This document shows positions 1-12,667 of a stretch of 64,000 nucleotides of DNA, one piece after another. How positions within the stretch are numbered: the stretch's first letter is position 1; each line of letters begins with the position of its first letter. The translations under genes were made by a program, and so were the position numbers. Location: contig NC_060214.1 in assembly GCF_021130785.1 (NCBI RefSeq), positions 46,871,001 to 46,935,000 on the forward strand. The letters run 5' to 3'. The notes below the pieces were generated by a model. The model was not told where the DNA came from. It saw nothing but the letters and a program-made list of their open reading frames with translations, and searched no databases. Origin of the DNA: Homalodisca vitripennis (lineage: Eukaryota; Arthropoda; Insecta; Hemiptera; Cicadellidae).

Positions 1-42
<42 letters not shown>
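1..42. repeat. (TA)n microsatellite
   Basis: Uninterrupted TA dinucleotides from the window edge to the first base of the first transposon. Together with the tract at 2505-2572 it is the landing site of that element, whose TA target duplication cannot be told apart from the repeat. Confidence 0.95.
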
Positions 43-45
<3 letters not shown>

Positions 46-606
46 GGTGATTCAAAACTAAAAGGCAATCTCTCGGGAGCTTATTCTATAGCTAAAAACA
101 AGTGAAAAAGTTCATATAACCATATGCCCGGAAACGCGTCGTTAGCGAGTTACGCCTAGCGAAAGATTTCGCCGGGATTTCAGAACCCTTGGTGAAGTCA
201 GGCCGTATAAAAATGGTAAAGGTAGTTACAAAGATACAAATACGATTGTTTTTTATGTTTTTATATCTGAATAATTTATTAAAATTCGTCCCAGAGCTTT
301 AAATGCAATACTTTCAGAGATATCTTACGTATAACACAAGAATTGGTGCAAAGAAATAACACATTTTTTGTGTTTAACGTAAGATTACTTCCATAAATGT
401 TAAATAAAGGTCATTTCTTTCTTAAACAGATTTGTAGAACATTTAATTCTGAAAAGATTCATGTGAATTACTTAGGAAAAAAATTAATAATAGGTATTGA
501 AATTTAGCTTTATTTAAAAATAAAACAGACGCACAAAAATGCATATTCTTATCTGCATAAAATATTAACTAATGTTTAGGTTGTGAGTAACAGCTGATCA
601 TTTATT
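43..606 (+). repeat. Left terminal inverted repeat (about 564 bp)
   Basis: It matches the reverse complement of 1942-2504 until the sequences diverge after a short CAGCTGATCATTTATT stretch. Differences are a handful of substitutions and one A/T-run indel. It contains no ORF of note. Confidence 0.92.
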
Positions 607-661
607 CTAGACTGAACATTAACATAAAATGTATTTACCTTTATAAAACTGTAATAATCAC

Positions 662-1685
662 CTATAATAGTTGCTCAAAGTGTCCTCCGTTGTTAGCAAT
701 GCACGTTTTCGCACGACGAATCCACTCTTTTCTAGCGCGTTTCATAACGTTTGGAGCATTCTTGATAGTTTCTGCCGCCTCTGTAATGCGATTACGTAAC
801 TCCTCTATGGTTTTAATCCGTTTTGAATAAACAATTGACTTCATCCAACCCCATAAGAAAAAGTCTGCTGGCGTGAGGTCAGGAGAACGTGGTGGCCATT
901 TTACTGGTCCATTTCGACCAATCCATTGTCTACTGTATGTATCATTTAAATAGTTTTTCACATCATTAGAAAAATGTAGGCAGGTATGTTCTTAAAAAAT
1001 TTAAGTACGCTACTCCATTAAGTCGATTAGGGAGGAAAAATGGACCAATCAAATTATCACCCAGAACACCAAGCCATACATTGACTGAAAATGTATGTTG
1101 AAAATGCCTCGTCGCAGTTTCATGTGGGTTGTTGTACGCCCAAGTATGGGTATTACGAAAATTTACAATTCCATTTCTAGTAAAACAGGATTCATCAGTA
1201 ACGAGAATACGCCGAAGAAAATACTGATGTCGTAAACAATTTTTTCTTAACCAGCGGCAGAACATCTTCCGTTTATTAAGATCATGCGGTAATAAGTCTT
1301 GAACACGTGTTATATGGAATGGGTACAACTGTGCTTCATGAAGTGTCCGCCATACGCTTGACTGGCAAATATTTAACTGACGTGATAATCGTCTGGTGCT
1401 TGTGGTTGGTGATAATTCTACAGCATTTATTATTGCTTGTTCATTATTATAGTTCCTTGCGCTACATTGACGACCAGTATCTATTCGCTTCGGTTTAAAG
1501 CTACCAGTTTCTCTAAGTCGTCTCTCCACAGCTTCAAATGTTTTGCGATCAGGTGTTCTTCGATGTGGAAAAGTATCACGATATTCCTGAACTGCAGCTA
1601 AACCATTCTTGTTAACTTTGCCGTAAATCAGTATCATGTCCGTATACTCTTCAAACGAATACATACCATTTACATTATCTGTCAT
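662..1685 (-). pseudogene. Tc1/mariner-type transposase, catalytic core deleted
   Basis: Two minus-strand reading pieces make one broken transposase. The first (1685 down to 966, 239 residues) starts MTDNVNGMYSFEEY. It carries an N-terminal helix-turn-helix pair with the core ending SSVWRTLHEAQLYP, then the first catalytic aspartate, D164, in LVTDESCF. The second piece (961 down to 662) carries the third-aspartate motif PPRSPDLTPADFFLWG. Compared with the intact relative at 50837-51907, about 25-28 codons that should hold the second aspartate (the QQDGAPPHY region) are missing between LPTFF and NDTYSRQWIGRN, and the junction is out of frame. With one DDE/D residue gone the protein should be inactive. 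It lies between the long TIRs of its own element. Confidence 0.88.
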
Positions 1686-1941
1686 TATTTACTAAGATAA
1701 TTACATACACTTTTATAAAAATATTTAATAAAATATTTTAAAAATAAATATTTAATAAAATATTTTATACACTTGTATAAAATATTTCCAAATAATCACA
1801 GGATCTCACAAAATACAATCTTCACACGCCACAATACAAAAACCTCCATAAAGGTTATTCAAATATTACTTCATGAACTTAATTGTTGATCAGCTGATAT
1901 TGCCAACCTTTGCAAAGAAAATATGACGATAAAAAGTGTTA

Positions 1942-2504
1942 AATAAATGATCAGCTGTTACTCACAACCTAAACATTAGTTAATATTTTATGCAGATAAG
2001 AATATGCATTTTTGTGCGTCTGTTTTATTTTTAAATAAAGCTAAATTTCAATACCTATTATTAATTTTTTTCCTAAGTAATTCACATGAATCTTTTCAGA
2101 ATTAAATGTTCTTCAAATCTGTTTAAGAAAGAAATGACCTTTATTTAACATTTATGGAAGTAATCTTACGTTAAACACAAAAATGTGTTATTTCTTTGCA
2201 CCAATTCTTGTGTTATACGTAAGATATCTCTGAAAGTATTGCATTTAAAGCTCTGGGACGAATTTGAATAAATTTTTCAGATATAAAAACATAAAAAACA
2301 ATCGTATTTGTATCTTTGTAACTACCTTTACCATTTTTATACGGCCTGACTTCACCAAGGGTTCTGAAATCCCGGCGAAATCTTTCGCTAGGCGTAACTC
2401 GCTAACGACGCGTTTCCGGGCATATGGTTATATGAACTTTTTCACTTGTTTTTAGCTATAGAATAAGCTCTCGAGAGATTGCCTTTTAGTTTTGAATCAC
2501 CCTG
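1942..2504 (-). repeat. Right terminal inverted repeat (about 563 bp)
   Basis: Inverse of 43-606. It ends ...TTTTGAATCACCCTG followed directly by (TA)n. Confidence 0.92.
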
Positions 2505-2507
2505 TAT

Positions 2508-2572
<65 letters not shown>
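2505..2572. repeat. (TA)n microsatellite
   Basis: TA dinucleotides with one small phase break, directly abutting the right end of the first transposon. Confidence 0.9.
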
Positions 2573-2574
<2 letters not shown>

Positions 2575-5500
2575 TATGTAAGAATTATTCAATCTTTATC
2601 AAGTTTCTGTGTGCTGCAGTATAGTAAGGATGGAATAGGTTTACTTTGATACTGTGGAAACTTCATTTAGGAAAAGCAAAAATAAACTAATTATTGGTTC
2701 AGTAATTACAGGAACTAATCAAAAATGAAACCAAGTCCAATCAACGTGACGACTTTACGTTGTGATAAAAGTAAAATATATATTATACTAGCTGTTACAT
2801 TTAGCTTCTGAAAGGAAAACAGGGACACCAAGGGATTATAAATTTAAAATTACATTCTAAACCCTTCTAAGATGAGTGAAAGACAATGAAATGTATTCTA
2901 ATTTTCCGGAAATTTTAGATATAATTTTAAAGAACACTTTTGTGGTATCCTTAGGTCAGACAGGGAAACAATGTTTGTAAGTATACGTTAATAATTATTT
3001 CAAATCTTCCAACCAGCCCACCATAATATTGGGATGAATATCTCCAATAGTACCAGTATCTATTAAAATATTTTAGACATCTGTGGAGGAATTCTCGTCG
3101 TAAAGTCCATTACATTTGAGCAGTAAGTCATATTTTGGGTACATATTATGTCAGTGTATGCCGTAAGAATATCTTTTATATTTCATATAAAATTCTACTA
3201 TTTGATCATTACTAAAAGATATTCCATTCACATGATCTGATTATAGATGAATTAAAATATATCTGTGTTGGAGTACTGAAAGAGTACAATTTTTTTTAAA
3301 TACGAAGTATGTTAAATTACTTTCCGATTTTTCATTATTAACGATTTCAGTAACAATTTAAACATTTTATACAAGCTTGGGGTAATCCCTATTCGAATTC
3401 CTTATCTTTTAATTTAACACACTCATGGTGATCCATGCTATGACTCTCTACATCATTTTGAAACGATTATTATTCCGACATAAGATTTTTATAGTATGCC
3501 ATACTTGACATGCCAATTTTTGAGTTGCATGGAAATCATACATGAATATCCCCTTGTTGCCAACCCAACTGAAACTAAGTCTGGCCAAACCGGACTTCAA
3601 GAATATGATACAATTGCTACAGCAATGTAGTTGTTTTTATTTGAATCGAATTAATAGTTTAAAAACCAATTGCTATGCATTGAGCCTACTAAAATACTTA
3701 TATTTATATTGACATACATATGCCTTATAACAGTAAGGTAACAGCCTATTATAGCTATCTGACTGCTAATCTGGGCTGTAACCAGCATATTATAAATTAT
3801 TTAAGCAAAAATAATACTAAAAACATGGTAGATACTTTACTTTTAATTCTCTTTCATCTCTTTTTAAGTACTAGACTAATAAAATAATAAAATATTACTT
3901 TTACTTTTTTAGATCAATTTTATCGATGGAAATATTAAATAAAACTTTATTGTAATGATAAAAAAACAAACATTGTGTTCTTAATCGTTAGTTTTGTATA
4001 AAGCGTTCTCGATCCTGATTGCCCACATGTAAACAGATAGGTGATACCCTAAGGTCCAATCGAAGTGAACTAGTCTAGTCAAGTGACAGACAGGCCTCGA
4101 TAATGTTATCGGCAAACACGCAATCACAGTAATCGATACCATCCATCTATGTTAACCGAGGCTATTATATACAGCAAATAGTCCTATTATAGGTTGCTGC
4201 GTTGATCATCAAAACGTATGCCTGTGGTAAACCTAATATTTAGCAATTTTTAAAATAAATTCATTCTTTTCTTAAATATTCGCTTTGTTAGTTTTGAGAT
4301 CTCTAACGTCAACAATGGTTCTATAAATCTAAATTTTCTTGTTCTTTTTTTAATTTTTGACTGTCAGTAATAAGACTGTCAGCTCGGTGTATTAGAATAT
4401 TGAGAAACTGAACTCAACCAATAATTACTCAGAAATACCTCAATCTCCTTTGTGTTTTTTATCTATTCTAAAGATAATATTTGTAGTTTGTTCATATTTT
4501 TTTTCACAACATTATTCTACATTCCTCAGTTAATTAGCTTCTTTATGTAAAACTATTAAACAGTATAGAAACTGAAATGTAAAACTCAAATTTCTGACAA
4601 TATAAGAATATTTTACAGTTAACTTTAAAATATAAAATATTAACATTCAAAAACACTATACTCCACAGTGAAACTTAGTGCAACAAAATATCGATCGGTG
4701 AAGAATGTGGTATTTTTTATCTTCATATACCTCTATATATTCTTCTAATTTCGATATGCCTTAAATAGATGTGTATCCAATTTAAGTATTTTGTGGAAAT
4801 ATATTTTTTTCTGCATTGGGTTAGTAATATAATATTATTTAATATAATTACGGTTAATATAATTCGATTAAACATTACACTTTTGCAATATATGAGTATT
4901 ATATTCGTATAATATTTTCATATCTTTCAATTAGGCTTCGTATTCCTGTATGGTTCTGTAGGAAATATGTTACAAAATAGTTCTTTTATTCAGCCTATTA
5001 AAAAATTTATGTGATTTTTAATTTCAAGGTGAGTGGTAACATCAATTGCACTTCCCATAATTTAAGTACCCACCAGTAATAATGAAATATCCCTTTTTAG
5101 TATGGATTTATTGGAAAAGTTTTAATGTTGTAGTGTGTCCAGAAAAAAATGATTCTCTCAATGTAAAATTACAGGCAGGTGGTTATTATATATACATATT
5201 TCATCAGGGTTAGATAAATACTACTAAAGATAAAGAGTTTAAATCTTTGAAGTATGTACATGAGTTACAGTTTATTTGTTAATTTATGACATTATGTATA
5301 GAAAATAATTTGAGGTATATTTCAATAATTTTAAATATATTTAGACCTAACAATAGTTTATTCAATGGGAAATTGTAATAAAAATAGTGGTTTGTTTAAA
5401 TTAATTTTTGAGATTTATTTTTTTTTGATTACAACAATATTATAAGCGGTGCTCTTAGTGGCCCTTTTGATATCATTATTCCATTATATAAAGTTTGCTT

Positions 5501-7929
5501 TTTTGAAAAACTTTAACATAGTATTTAAAAATATAAAATGTCAAAATATCCACATAGTATTAAAACTATTTACTATACTACACCATTGGTTCTCAAATAA
5601 CCTGTCATTTTCTTGCCTACGAGAAAAAAAAACAGGAAGGCCATGTTATCTGAGAGTTTTAAATACACATTTAAATTCTGGTAAATCGAATTTTATACCT
5701 CTAAGACACATCATCGAAGTGTTCTCTCTTTGTCACAAGATTCATATTGAGTTTCAAAATAATAGACACTTTAGGCTTTCTTTAATTTGATATACAGTAA
5801 TCATGTTTAAATATTGCAGATTAATCGATTTTGAAGTGAAGTACAGTAACGAATATTCTACAGAGGTTTGAATTTAACGCTTTAATACTCTTCAAACAAA
5901 CGCATTAGTGTCCATATTTTTGTAATTTCTTATAACACAATAATTTTTTCAGCAGCAATTTTTGTTTAGTAGTGGAAACAATAAAACATTTAGGCTGCTG
6001 CTTTTATAATACAACAAAATTAAACAGAATCTATGGAGTCTTAATAGTTTACATGTTGTTGAAATTAACTTATATAATTCACCAATACAAAAGTCTATGT
6101 ATTGTATTAAAAATGTTTTTAATGTTTTATTTAAACTTTGTGTCTAAGTGAAGACATTGATACAACATGGCACAAAAACATTACAAGCTTATACCAACAA
6201 TGCATTACCTGGATACGTAACCCAGTATTCTGTGTTTATTATAGCTGCAAAACTAATTTTTACCTACCAGATAACACTGGTAAGCACTGATACTTATCTG
6301 GTATAAGGAAATTATGAAGAGCTTTTGGTCTCTACCTCCTTTGAAGCGGCTTGAGAGTTTTTCTTGATTACATAGAAGTTCACTTTTTGAATGATGTAAG
6401 CGGGGTGAAACTAATGGCCTCATCCCAAACTTACGTAATTTTTGACTCCTTATGGGTTCTGACAACCATGAAAATGCCCGGTAGCATAAAAAACATACAT
6501 TTGCCTTAAAATCATTAAGTATTTTAATAGACCATTTACATAAGTCAAAAACAAATGTACGTCTCTGAAATCATTTTGTTTGTTACGTGTGCATTTTTCT
6601 TGTTAGCATTCAGGAAATAATTGTTTACAAAACTATTTATTTATATTTATAATTTTAGTGTCTAGTAAAATTATTATTTTTCAGTTTTTACCCCTTTTGG
6701 TGGCCTCTTAATATACAGGATTTACAATTAGTAATTTAAGTTTAAATGAAATAACATCTAAGGTTTACAGTTCACAACACATAACGTTATATTCACTGTA
6801 ATATGTAATAAATATCCAATAATAACCTTAATAGATTGGATTGTATCCTCTTCTATTTTTGATATAGACATCATAAATAAGTTTAAAGAAAAAAGTGAAT
6901 ATTTATGGTTGAATATTCCAAATTAAAAAAAAAATTATATTTCAAAAATTTGTACGATAAAAATATTAAACGCATATAGGATAATACATTTTGTTAAGAA
7001 TAAAAACTAACTAATAAAACTGTACAACAGAATTGCACCAAACTGAAACGATTGTACACACTAGACAAAGTGGTTGGTCTCGTTGTTAGACTGACAGCAA
7101 TGTATTGTTTTTATAAGCTTGAGTTTTATTTAGATTTTATAGAATTTATTCTGCTGGAATATGTTTTACTTTTAAAGATTAAAAACATAATGATGCTTGC
7201 TTACTCTTTTCTATTATGTTTTTCAACAACTGATCAAGAACACAGATCATTATTCTGGATTCGTAGTAATCGACGCTTTTAATGTTTCTAACATATAATA
7301 GTGACAAATGTTTCAGCGTATCATCATTTACAAGTATCCATTGCCAATGAAATATATAGATGGATCACAGTGAAACTCTTTTATATAGTTCGGTTTTGCT
7401 ATGAAGAATCGTGCTTACTAAACAAACTTTAAACCGAAACTTCCAATAATACATATCTTCTGTACATGATGGCTCAGCCAATCAACGACCAGTATTGTTT
7501 TAATGCAAAAGTTTGTATGCTTTAATAAATACTACTAGGGTTTTGATAACTTATGGCATCTTTAGTATTTAAAGTACCTGTACACTTCTGTTAATAAACA
7601 TATATTTAGCTGGATTTTTTTAGCTTATGAGAGAAACTAAATGTTATTTTGACGATCCACGTGGCATAATAAACAATAAAAGTCTCGTACTTTCACCCGC
7701 AACACAGGGCTAATCTGGTCACTACATTGTCGATTCTCGGCTGGTTTAAATAACAGCCAACTCAGTGTAAATATAACTGATGCAGTTTTTTATGGAAGGG
7801 TATATTTCTCTTCCCAAAATACAATACACAATTCAATACATATTCACCACCTCCATAAATATATTTAATAATAAAAGTAAATATTTTTATTTAGGTTTTT
7901 TATTAATGCAATAGTGAAATAAATAAATA
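2573..7929. other. AT-rich non-coding stretch
   Basis: I see no gene, element end or long repeat here. Small structures are a perfect 14-nt palindrome CGATAATGTTATCG at 4098-4111 and an inverted pair TACCAGATAA / TTATCTGGTA at about 6265-6304. The longest reading frame (5449-5790, plus strand, 113 codons) is AT-driven, contains no motif I recognise and has no splice context. It is not called a gene. Confidence 0.6.
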
Positions 7930-7939
7930 ATATATATAT

Positions 7940-7984
<45 letters not shown>
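7930..7984. repeat. (TA)n microsatellite
   Basis: TA dinucleotides with one AA phase break. Confidence 0.9.
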
Positions 7985-7986
<2 letters not shown>

Positions 7987-8627
7987 TTATTTAAGTTTAA
8001 TTTGCATAACAATATTAGAAAAAAGAGAATTCAATATAAATTTGTAATTCTTTTAAACATTCTATGAGAGTCTATTAATAGGCATAAAGTATAGTACTTA
8101 CTTACATGTCGGATGTTACCGTATAATATTAATACAATATTACTTTTTTAACGATACGTGAAAACTAGTTATCAATGATTTTATCTTCACTACTTTACTA
8201 CCTATACCCAATTTACCTGTCTAAAACAGCAATATTGCAACGAAACGATTGCAATATTTAGAGGACATGTGAAGGTGTGAGTATGTAATCCTTTAGTGAT
8301 TAAATGCATTATTCATTTATTTTATGAGTGTAAAAAAACTACATGTTTGCAAATTAGAAGTTCGTGCTTGACCCAAAAACACACTAAACTATATGCAATG
8401 TTGTTGTTGATTCTTAACGGAAGTAGCAGAATAATATAAATTAATATCCGCTTTAAACACATTTAAAACTAAACCTATTACCTAAATTATTCATACCATG
8501 CGTGCAATTATAATAAATATTAGCTTAAAATGAACGTAATTTTATAATCAACGGACTTATATACCAATACCACCAAAGCCACAGTTTGCCTCAATGCCAG
8601 ACCTTATTGAGCTTTAATACAATTAGC

Positions 8628-8630
<3 letters not shown>

Positions 8631-8674
<44 letters not shown>

Positions 8675-8718
8675 TATAGGAAATATTAAAGGAAATTTAT
8701 ACCAAGAAGTCCAATAAT

Positions 8719-8751
<33 letters not shown>
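8631..8751. repeat. Pair of (TA)n microsatellites
   Basis: TA tracts at 8631-8673 and 8724-8751, separated by about 50 bp of unique sequence. Confidence 0.88.
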
Positions 8752-8859
8752 ACTCAGTTTTAAATTTTCAACACGTTTTTGAGAAATATATGTTTTATAT
8801 TCATAACATTACTCAAACACATACATTTCTTTCCAATATTGCTAACATCACTACAATGA

Positions 8860-9425
8860 ACTCATAAATGGGTACGCACAGAGAGCTGATTGCAGAGATC
8901 ACCTGATCTCATACCTTGTCTCTTACTGGTGAGATCACGCTATGTTTTTAAACGTGCAATGTCCTGGTTCCCTCCCGATCCATGTTGTAGCGTATTGCGT
9001 CTGGAGCTGCCGCTCCACTAATGGGTATCGTTGTTGGGCTTTTCTCCCTTGTTAGCTTTATAATAGGCAGTTTCTCGGATATCTTTTGGAGGTGTGTTGC
9101 TTTTCCCACATAGTTCCCGCAAAGTTTAACTTTTACTTCCAGCTTTCATACATCATATCATTTTATATGATTTTGGTAGAAGACTTCTAGTTTAATCCTC
9201 TTTCTGTCTATACAGTTTGCCGTTTACTCTGAAGTACTGTAGTACTGGTATTTAATTCTAAACAGCGTCCTTGTTTCAACCACCTTCTCTCAATTCTGGT
9301 TGTCGTTTACTCTGCCGTACTTTTATGTTGACATTTCATTTTATACTGTTTATTTATGACTAACATTGCCGAGGTAGTTCCGATGACCAACCAGACTATT
9401 TCTGTACCATGTGCGGGTCAATAAT
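8860..9425 (+). other. GC-richer, pyrimidine-rich patch; possible 5' retroelement relic
   Basis: Composition differs from the flanks: more C and T, and fewer A/T runs. It includes the palindrome GAGATCACCTGATCTC near 8899. It ends with a 22-codon ORF, 9356-9424 (MTNIAEVVPMTNQTISVPCA...), which could be the first codons of a LINE ORF1 that begins with a Cys-rich finger. That reading is weak because only one Cys-containing fragment is left. No other domain is visible. Confidence 0.2.
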
Positions 9426-10829
9426 TATTTATTGATATTTTAAAAGTATTTATCTTATTTTGGCTGTCCATACGCTCAATTTTATTTTCACGAACTCTAC
9501 ATCAATCTATTCCTTTTTATTTATAATAGGTTATAGGTGTATGTTTGCTTTATACAGGCTATTTTTATTTTCTTCTATTTTGTGAATCATCGCTATATTC
9601 TGATAATTTGTTCATGTAAAAGCTATTTTATTCCCGACGAAACTATTTTTTTTATAATAATTAATATCACCTAATGAACCAGAAAATATATATCTGTTTC
9701 TTTAAGCACGATATCGACAGCATTAAATGGCATATAGACTTGAAAAAAGTAAAAGTAAAGTAAAAATGCCTTATCTTACCGGACGAGTTAGGGCTAAATT
9801 GCCCAACTAGACATTCTGTTTAGAGTTGACTTCAATTTCAATTAGTGTTTGTTGATTTTATAAGTAAAACTCTATAAAAATTCAAAATTGCAACCCGTGT
9901 TTAAGGACTATATGTGAGACATCTCGATATTTAGTCTGTATACTTTCTGTATGAAACGCCATTTCCGCAAAGAAAAAGTTTATGTCTCTGATAATTAATA
10001 TCCTTACATGGAATTTGGCTGAATGTGAATGGTTGGTCTAATTTATATATTATTTGATAGCAAACATCTAATTAATCTTAATTAACCATGATAAAAATGA
10101 AAAAACTTTTAAAATCAATTTAAAAAATATAATTTCTAAGACATTTTATAATTTGACTTGTGATATAGTTACACATATAATGATGTTAATTCCATAAATT
10201 TATGCGGTAAAACTTTCTTTGCTTATAGTGGGGAAAGAAGCATAAAAAATGCACTCTAAACAAAATATTTCGCTAAGTGATCGAATTGGTTTTGAAAAGT
10301 ATTCTATTTCGAACAGGATTCACACCACGATTGAAGCACGCATAATTTTATATACGTATTAATATTCATTAATTTTCTTAACTCCTACAGTCAGTAATAA
10401 AATGTTCGCAATGCCTGATCAAAACCACCCGCAATAAATAATAAATAAATAAATATATATATATATAATCAAGCAATAATATTTAATTTATTGTATAAGC
10501 AAATATATTATGTATTTTACACATTTTATAAATAGAGCAAACCGAAAAATCTTGTAAAACTTAAGGTCGAATCTTTAAATATTTTGTTTTCTTAATAAAT
10601 TGAAAATAAATAATAAACCTGTATTATTTATTTTGAACTAAAACTCGTAGTCTATAACGTGGGAGGGGGTATTTTATGAATCCGTATAGGAATTCACCAA
10701 AGTTAATCAGGTCGATAAGATGAATAAACCGAGTAAAAAAGGCTTTCTACAAATGGAGCAGTAAAAAAACAACCGTAAATTTGTATTCTAAATACACACA
10801 TGTTATATAGAGAAGAACTGGCAACTTAC
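9426..10829. other. AT-rich non-coding stretch
   Basis: Nothing recognisable apart from a short (TA)n/(TAAA)n run around 10436-10468. Confidence 0.55.
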
Positions 10830-10870
10830 CAAAGTACCCAGTCATCGCTGCGGCAACATAAACAGTTTCA
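10830..10870 (-). other. Candidate 41-bp micro-exon
   Basis: On the minus strand a good acceptor (CATTTTCACCCTCAG) at 10871 precedes 41 bp that end in a strong donor, TTTG|GTAAGT, at 10830/10829. One of three frames is open and reads ETVYVAAAMTGYF with one spare base at each end. The short length makes a chance match plausible, and no protein family is recognised. It may belong to the same transcript as 13791-13914, but the phases do not join directly, so an intervening exon would be needed. Confidence 0.25.
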
Positions 10871-12380
10871 CTGAGGGTGAAAATGATTTCTGAGTCATAT
10901 AATATTATCATTCAACATTATATAATGTACCAGATTATGAAAATACAATGATAAGCAAATGATAGATCTTTTTGAATGTGAGTTCGCTCTGAGTAGTATT
11001 AAAGGTTAATACGATTTCTTACTTTTGTTGTGTTATGTCGCAAAAAATAACATTCTGTTTGAAGAATCCAAATATACTAAGGAGTAAAATGGCCCTGAAG
11101 ACAATGAAAAAGTAAAAATGAGAAGAAATGAACTTACAGTAAAAATAAAATTAATAATGAGTGATATTTTAGTAACTGCATTAAGTCAAGACTGAAGAGA
11201 ATGAACCCAAGGGATGTCGCTGCACAGGATCCAAGAAGACAATGACGTTACACTTGAACTAGCGAAAGAGATTAAATGAGTATGATTACCAAAAATTATA
11301 GGTCACGTCACTAAGCATTAAGAAAGTATCATTAGTATTCTACATCTATACATATTCATTCTATATATAATACATTTAAAATAATTACGGTAACAAAGGC
11401 TATTATTAATTGTATATTTAATGAAAAATTTTGTATCGAATTGTATTATTCATTAAAGTTCGGAAGACGTATCTTCTCAAAATTCTTGTAATACATCATA
11501 CTATCCAAAAATATATTTAACAAATTTATTGTAATGGATATACATAGATAGGAGATTTAAAAAAATGCTACATTTGGCACAAGTCTAAAACTCGACAAAC
11601 AATTCCAAATAGATTCACTTTACTAGTGAGGCATTACTTTCATAATATGTTTGTAAAAATTGAAATGTAACTTATTGCTTTAAATATTACATAAGCTAGT
11701 ACCTCAACCGAGTCAAAATTGAATAAGTTACAGCCAATAAAAAAAATCACATACAACCTCGATATTGAATGGATATAAACAAAATTTGATATTTGTAGGA
11801 ATCAAACACGATTTTAGTCAATTACGACTAGATCAGGCGAATCTGTTGAATGTAAATTGTAAATACTGTTTCCGGTCCATAACTTGAGTTTTGTGGAGAT
11901 TGTTTTAAGTATATCGGGACTTGTAACAATTACAGAGGCATCTTAAACTGAAGAGCGTGTCATGAGAAATATTTCTAGTTAAATTTAATTTTCTTTATAG
12001 CAATATAAACACACATTTTAATACAAGTAGCTTACAGAGTTAGTAATTTAATATTTATTTACATATAATTTAACATCGTGGTGAATGACATGACCATTGA
12101 GAAATTGGACGGAATACAACGTCCTGTATTAAATGTATTTAAAATCTCAAACGTCATCAGCATGTTAAACAATATGTTCAGTAATTTTTACTTATGAAAC
12201 TTCATTAATTACTTAAATTCCACATGTTGTCAATTCTACATTTATTAATCAAAACCAAATATCCTGTTTGTCTCTTTGATCATTGTAAACTTATCTCTGA
12301 TGTTAGTGAAAGACCTACAGGAAGGGCAGCCACATTACTATAAATAAAAATGTATCGTTCAACAATTTTAAATAGATGAT
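10871..12380. other. AT-rich non-coding stretch with a dispersed repeat copy
   Basis: No gene visible. 11458-11545 matches 12668-12745 in direct orientation, starting at a shared TTCGGAAGACGTATCTTCTC block, with only a few differences. Nothing else stands out. Confidence 0.5.
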
Positions 12381-12537
12381 TTACTGCTCAAGCTTGCCGC
12401 CTTTGGAACGCACTCCCCTTTGATATTTGATGTATTAAGGACCGTGCATGCTTCGGGGCGGGGGTTAGGAGATTATTGCTGGGGGTGGCTGGTATGGTCT
12501 CTTGTTACGGTAATGGGTTCGTGTTATATGTCAATTT
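12381..12537 (+). pseudogene. Relic of a non-LTR retrotransposon polymerase C-terminus
   Basis: In one plus frame the patch reads CRLWNALPFDI, one stop, then CIKDRACFGAGVRRLLLG. That pattern resembles the last part of many insect LINE reverse-transcriptase proteins (a RLWNsLP motif followed within 20-30 residues by a short Leu-rich tail). The GC content is well above the flanks. There is no upstream reverse-transcriptase core, so it would be a short truncated fragment. The call rests on motif memory only. Confidence 0.35.
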
Positions 12538-12592
12538 GTTTGATTGGTTGAAATTTTCTAATTGTTCTTATTTTTGAACTTTCAACCAATCA

Positions 12593-12595
<3 letters not shown>
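12538..12595. repeat. 16-bp perfect hairpin
   Basis: GTTTGATTGGTTGAAA at 12538-12553 and its exact inverse at 12580-12595 are separated by a 26-nt loop, immediately before a (TA)n tract. It could be a MITE remnant or the 3' stem of the preceding LINE relic. Confidence 0.75.

Positions 12596-12596
<1 letters not shown>

Positions 12597-12638
<42 letters not shown>
12597..12638. repeat. (TA)n microsatellite
   Basis: Uninterrupted AT dinucleotides. A second short tract lies at about 12738-12755. Confidence 0.9.
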
Positions 12639-12640
<2 letters not shown>

Positions 12641-12667
12641 AAAAGCCTAGGTAAATTATTATTAATA

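Larger units (their letters stand above)
43..2504 (-). mobile_element. Tc1/mariner-superfamily transposon with long TIRs, defective
   Basis: The ends are perfect inverses starting CAGGGTGATTCAAAACTAAA, and both are flanked by TA, the target site of the IS630-Tc1-mariner superfamily. The inverted ends run about 564 bp inward (43-606 and 1942-2504) and are nearly identical by eye. They leave about 1.3 kb of interior holding a minus-strand transposase gene that is broken. The high similarity of the two ends suggests a fairly recent insertion, while the catalytic deletion means this copy cannot encode a working enzyme. It could still be mobilised in trans if a full relative exists elsewhere in the genome. 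The exact family is not assigned. Confidence 0.9.

Noticed and set aside
4098..4111. Palindrome CGATAATGTTATCG as a regulatory site
   Set aside because: A single 14-bp palindrome in 5 kb of AT-rich DNA is not enough to support a role.
5449..5790. 113-codon plus-strand ORF
   Set aside because: Long for this composition, but rich in AT-codon residues (F, I, L, K, N), with no domain, splice or homology signal. The minus strand of the same stretch gave no transposase motif either.
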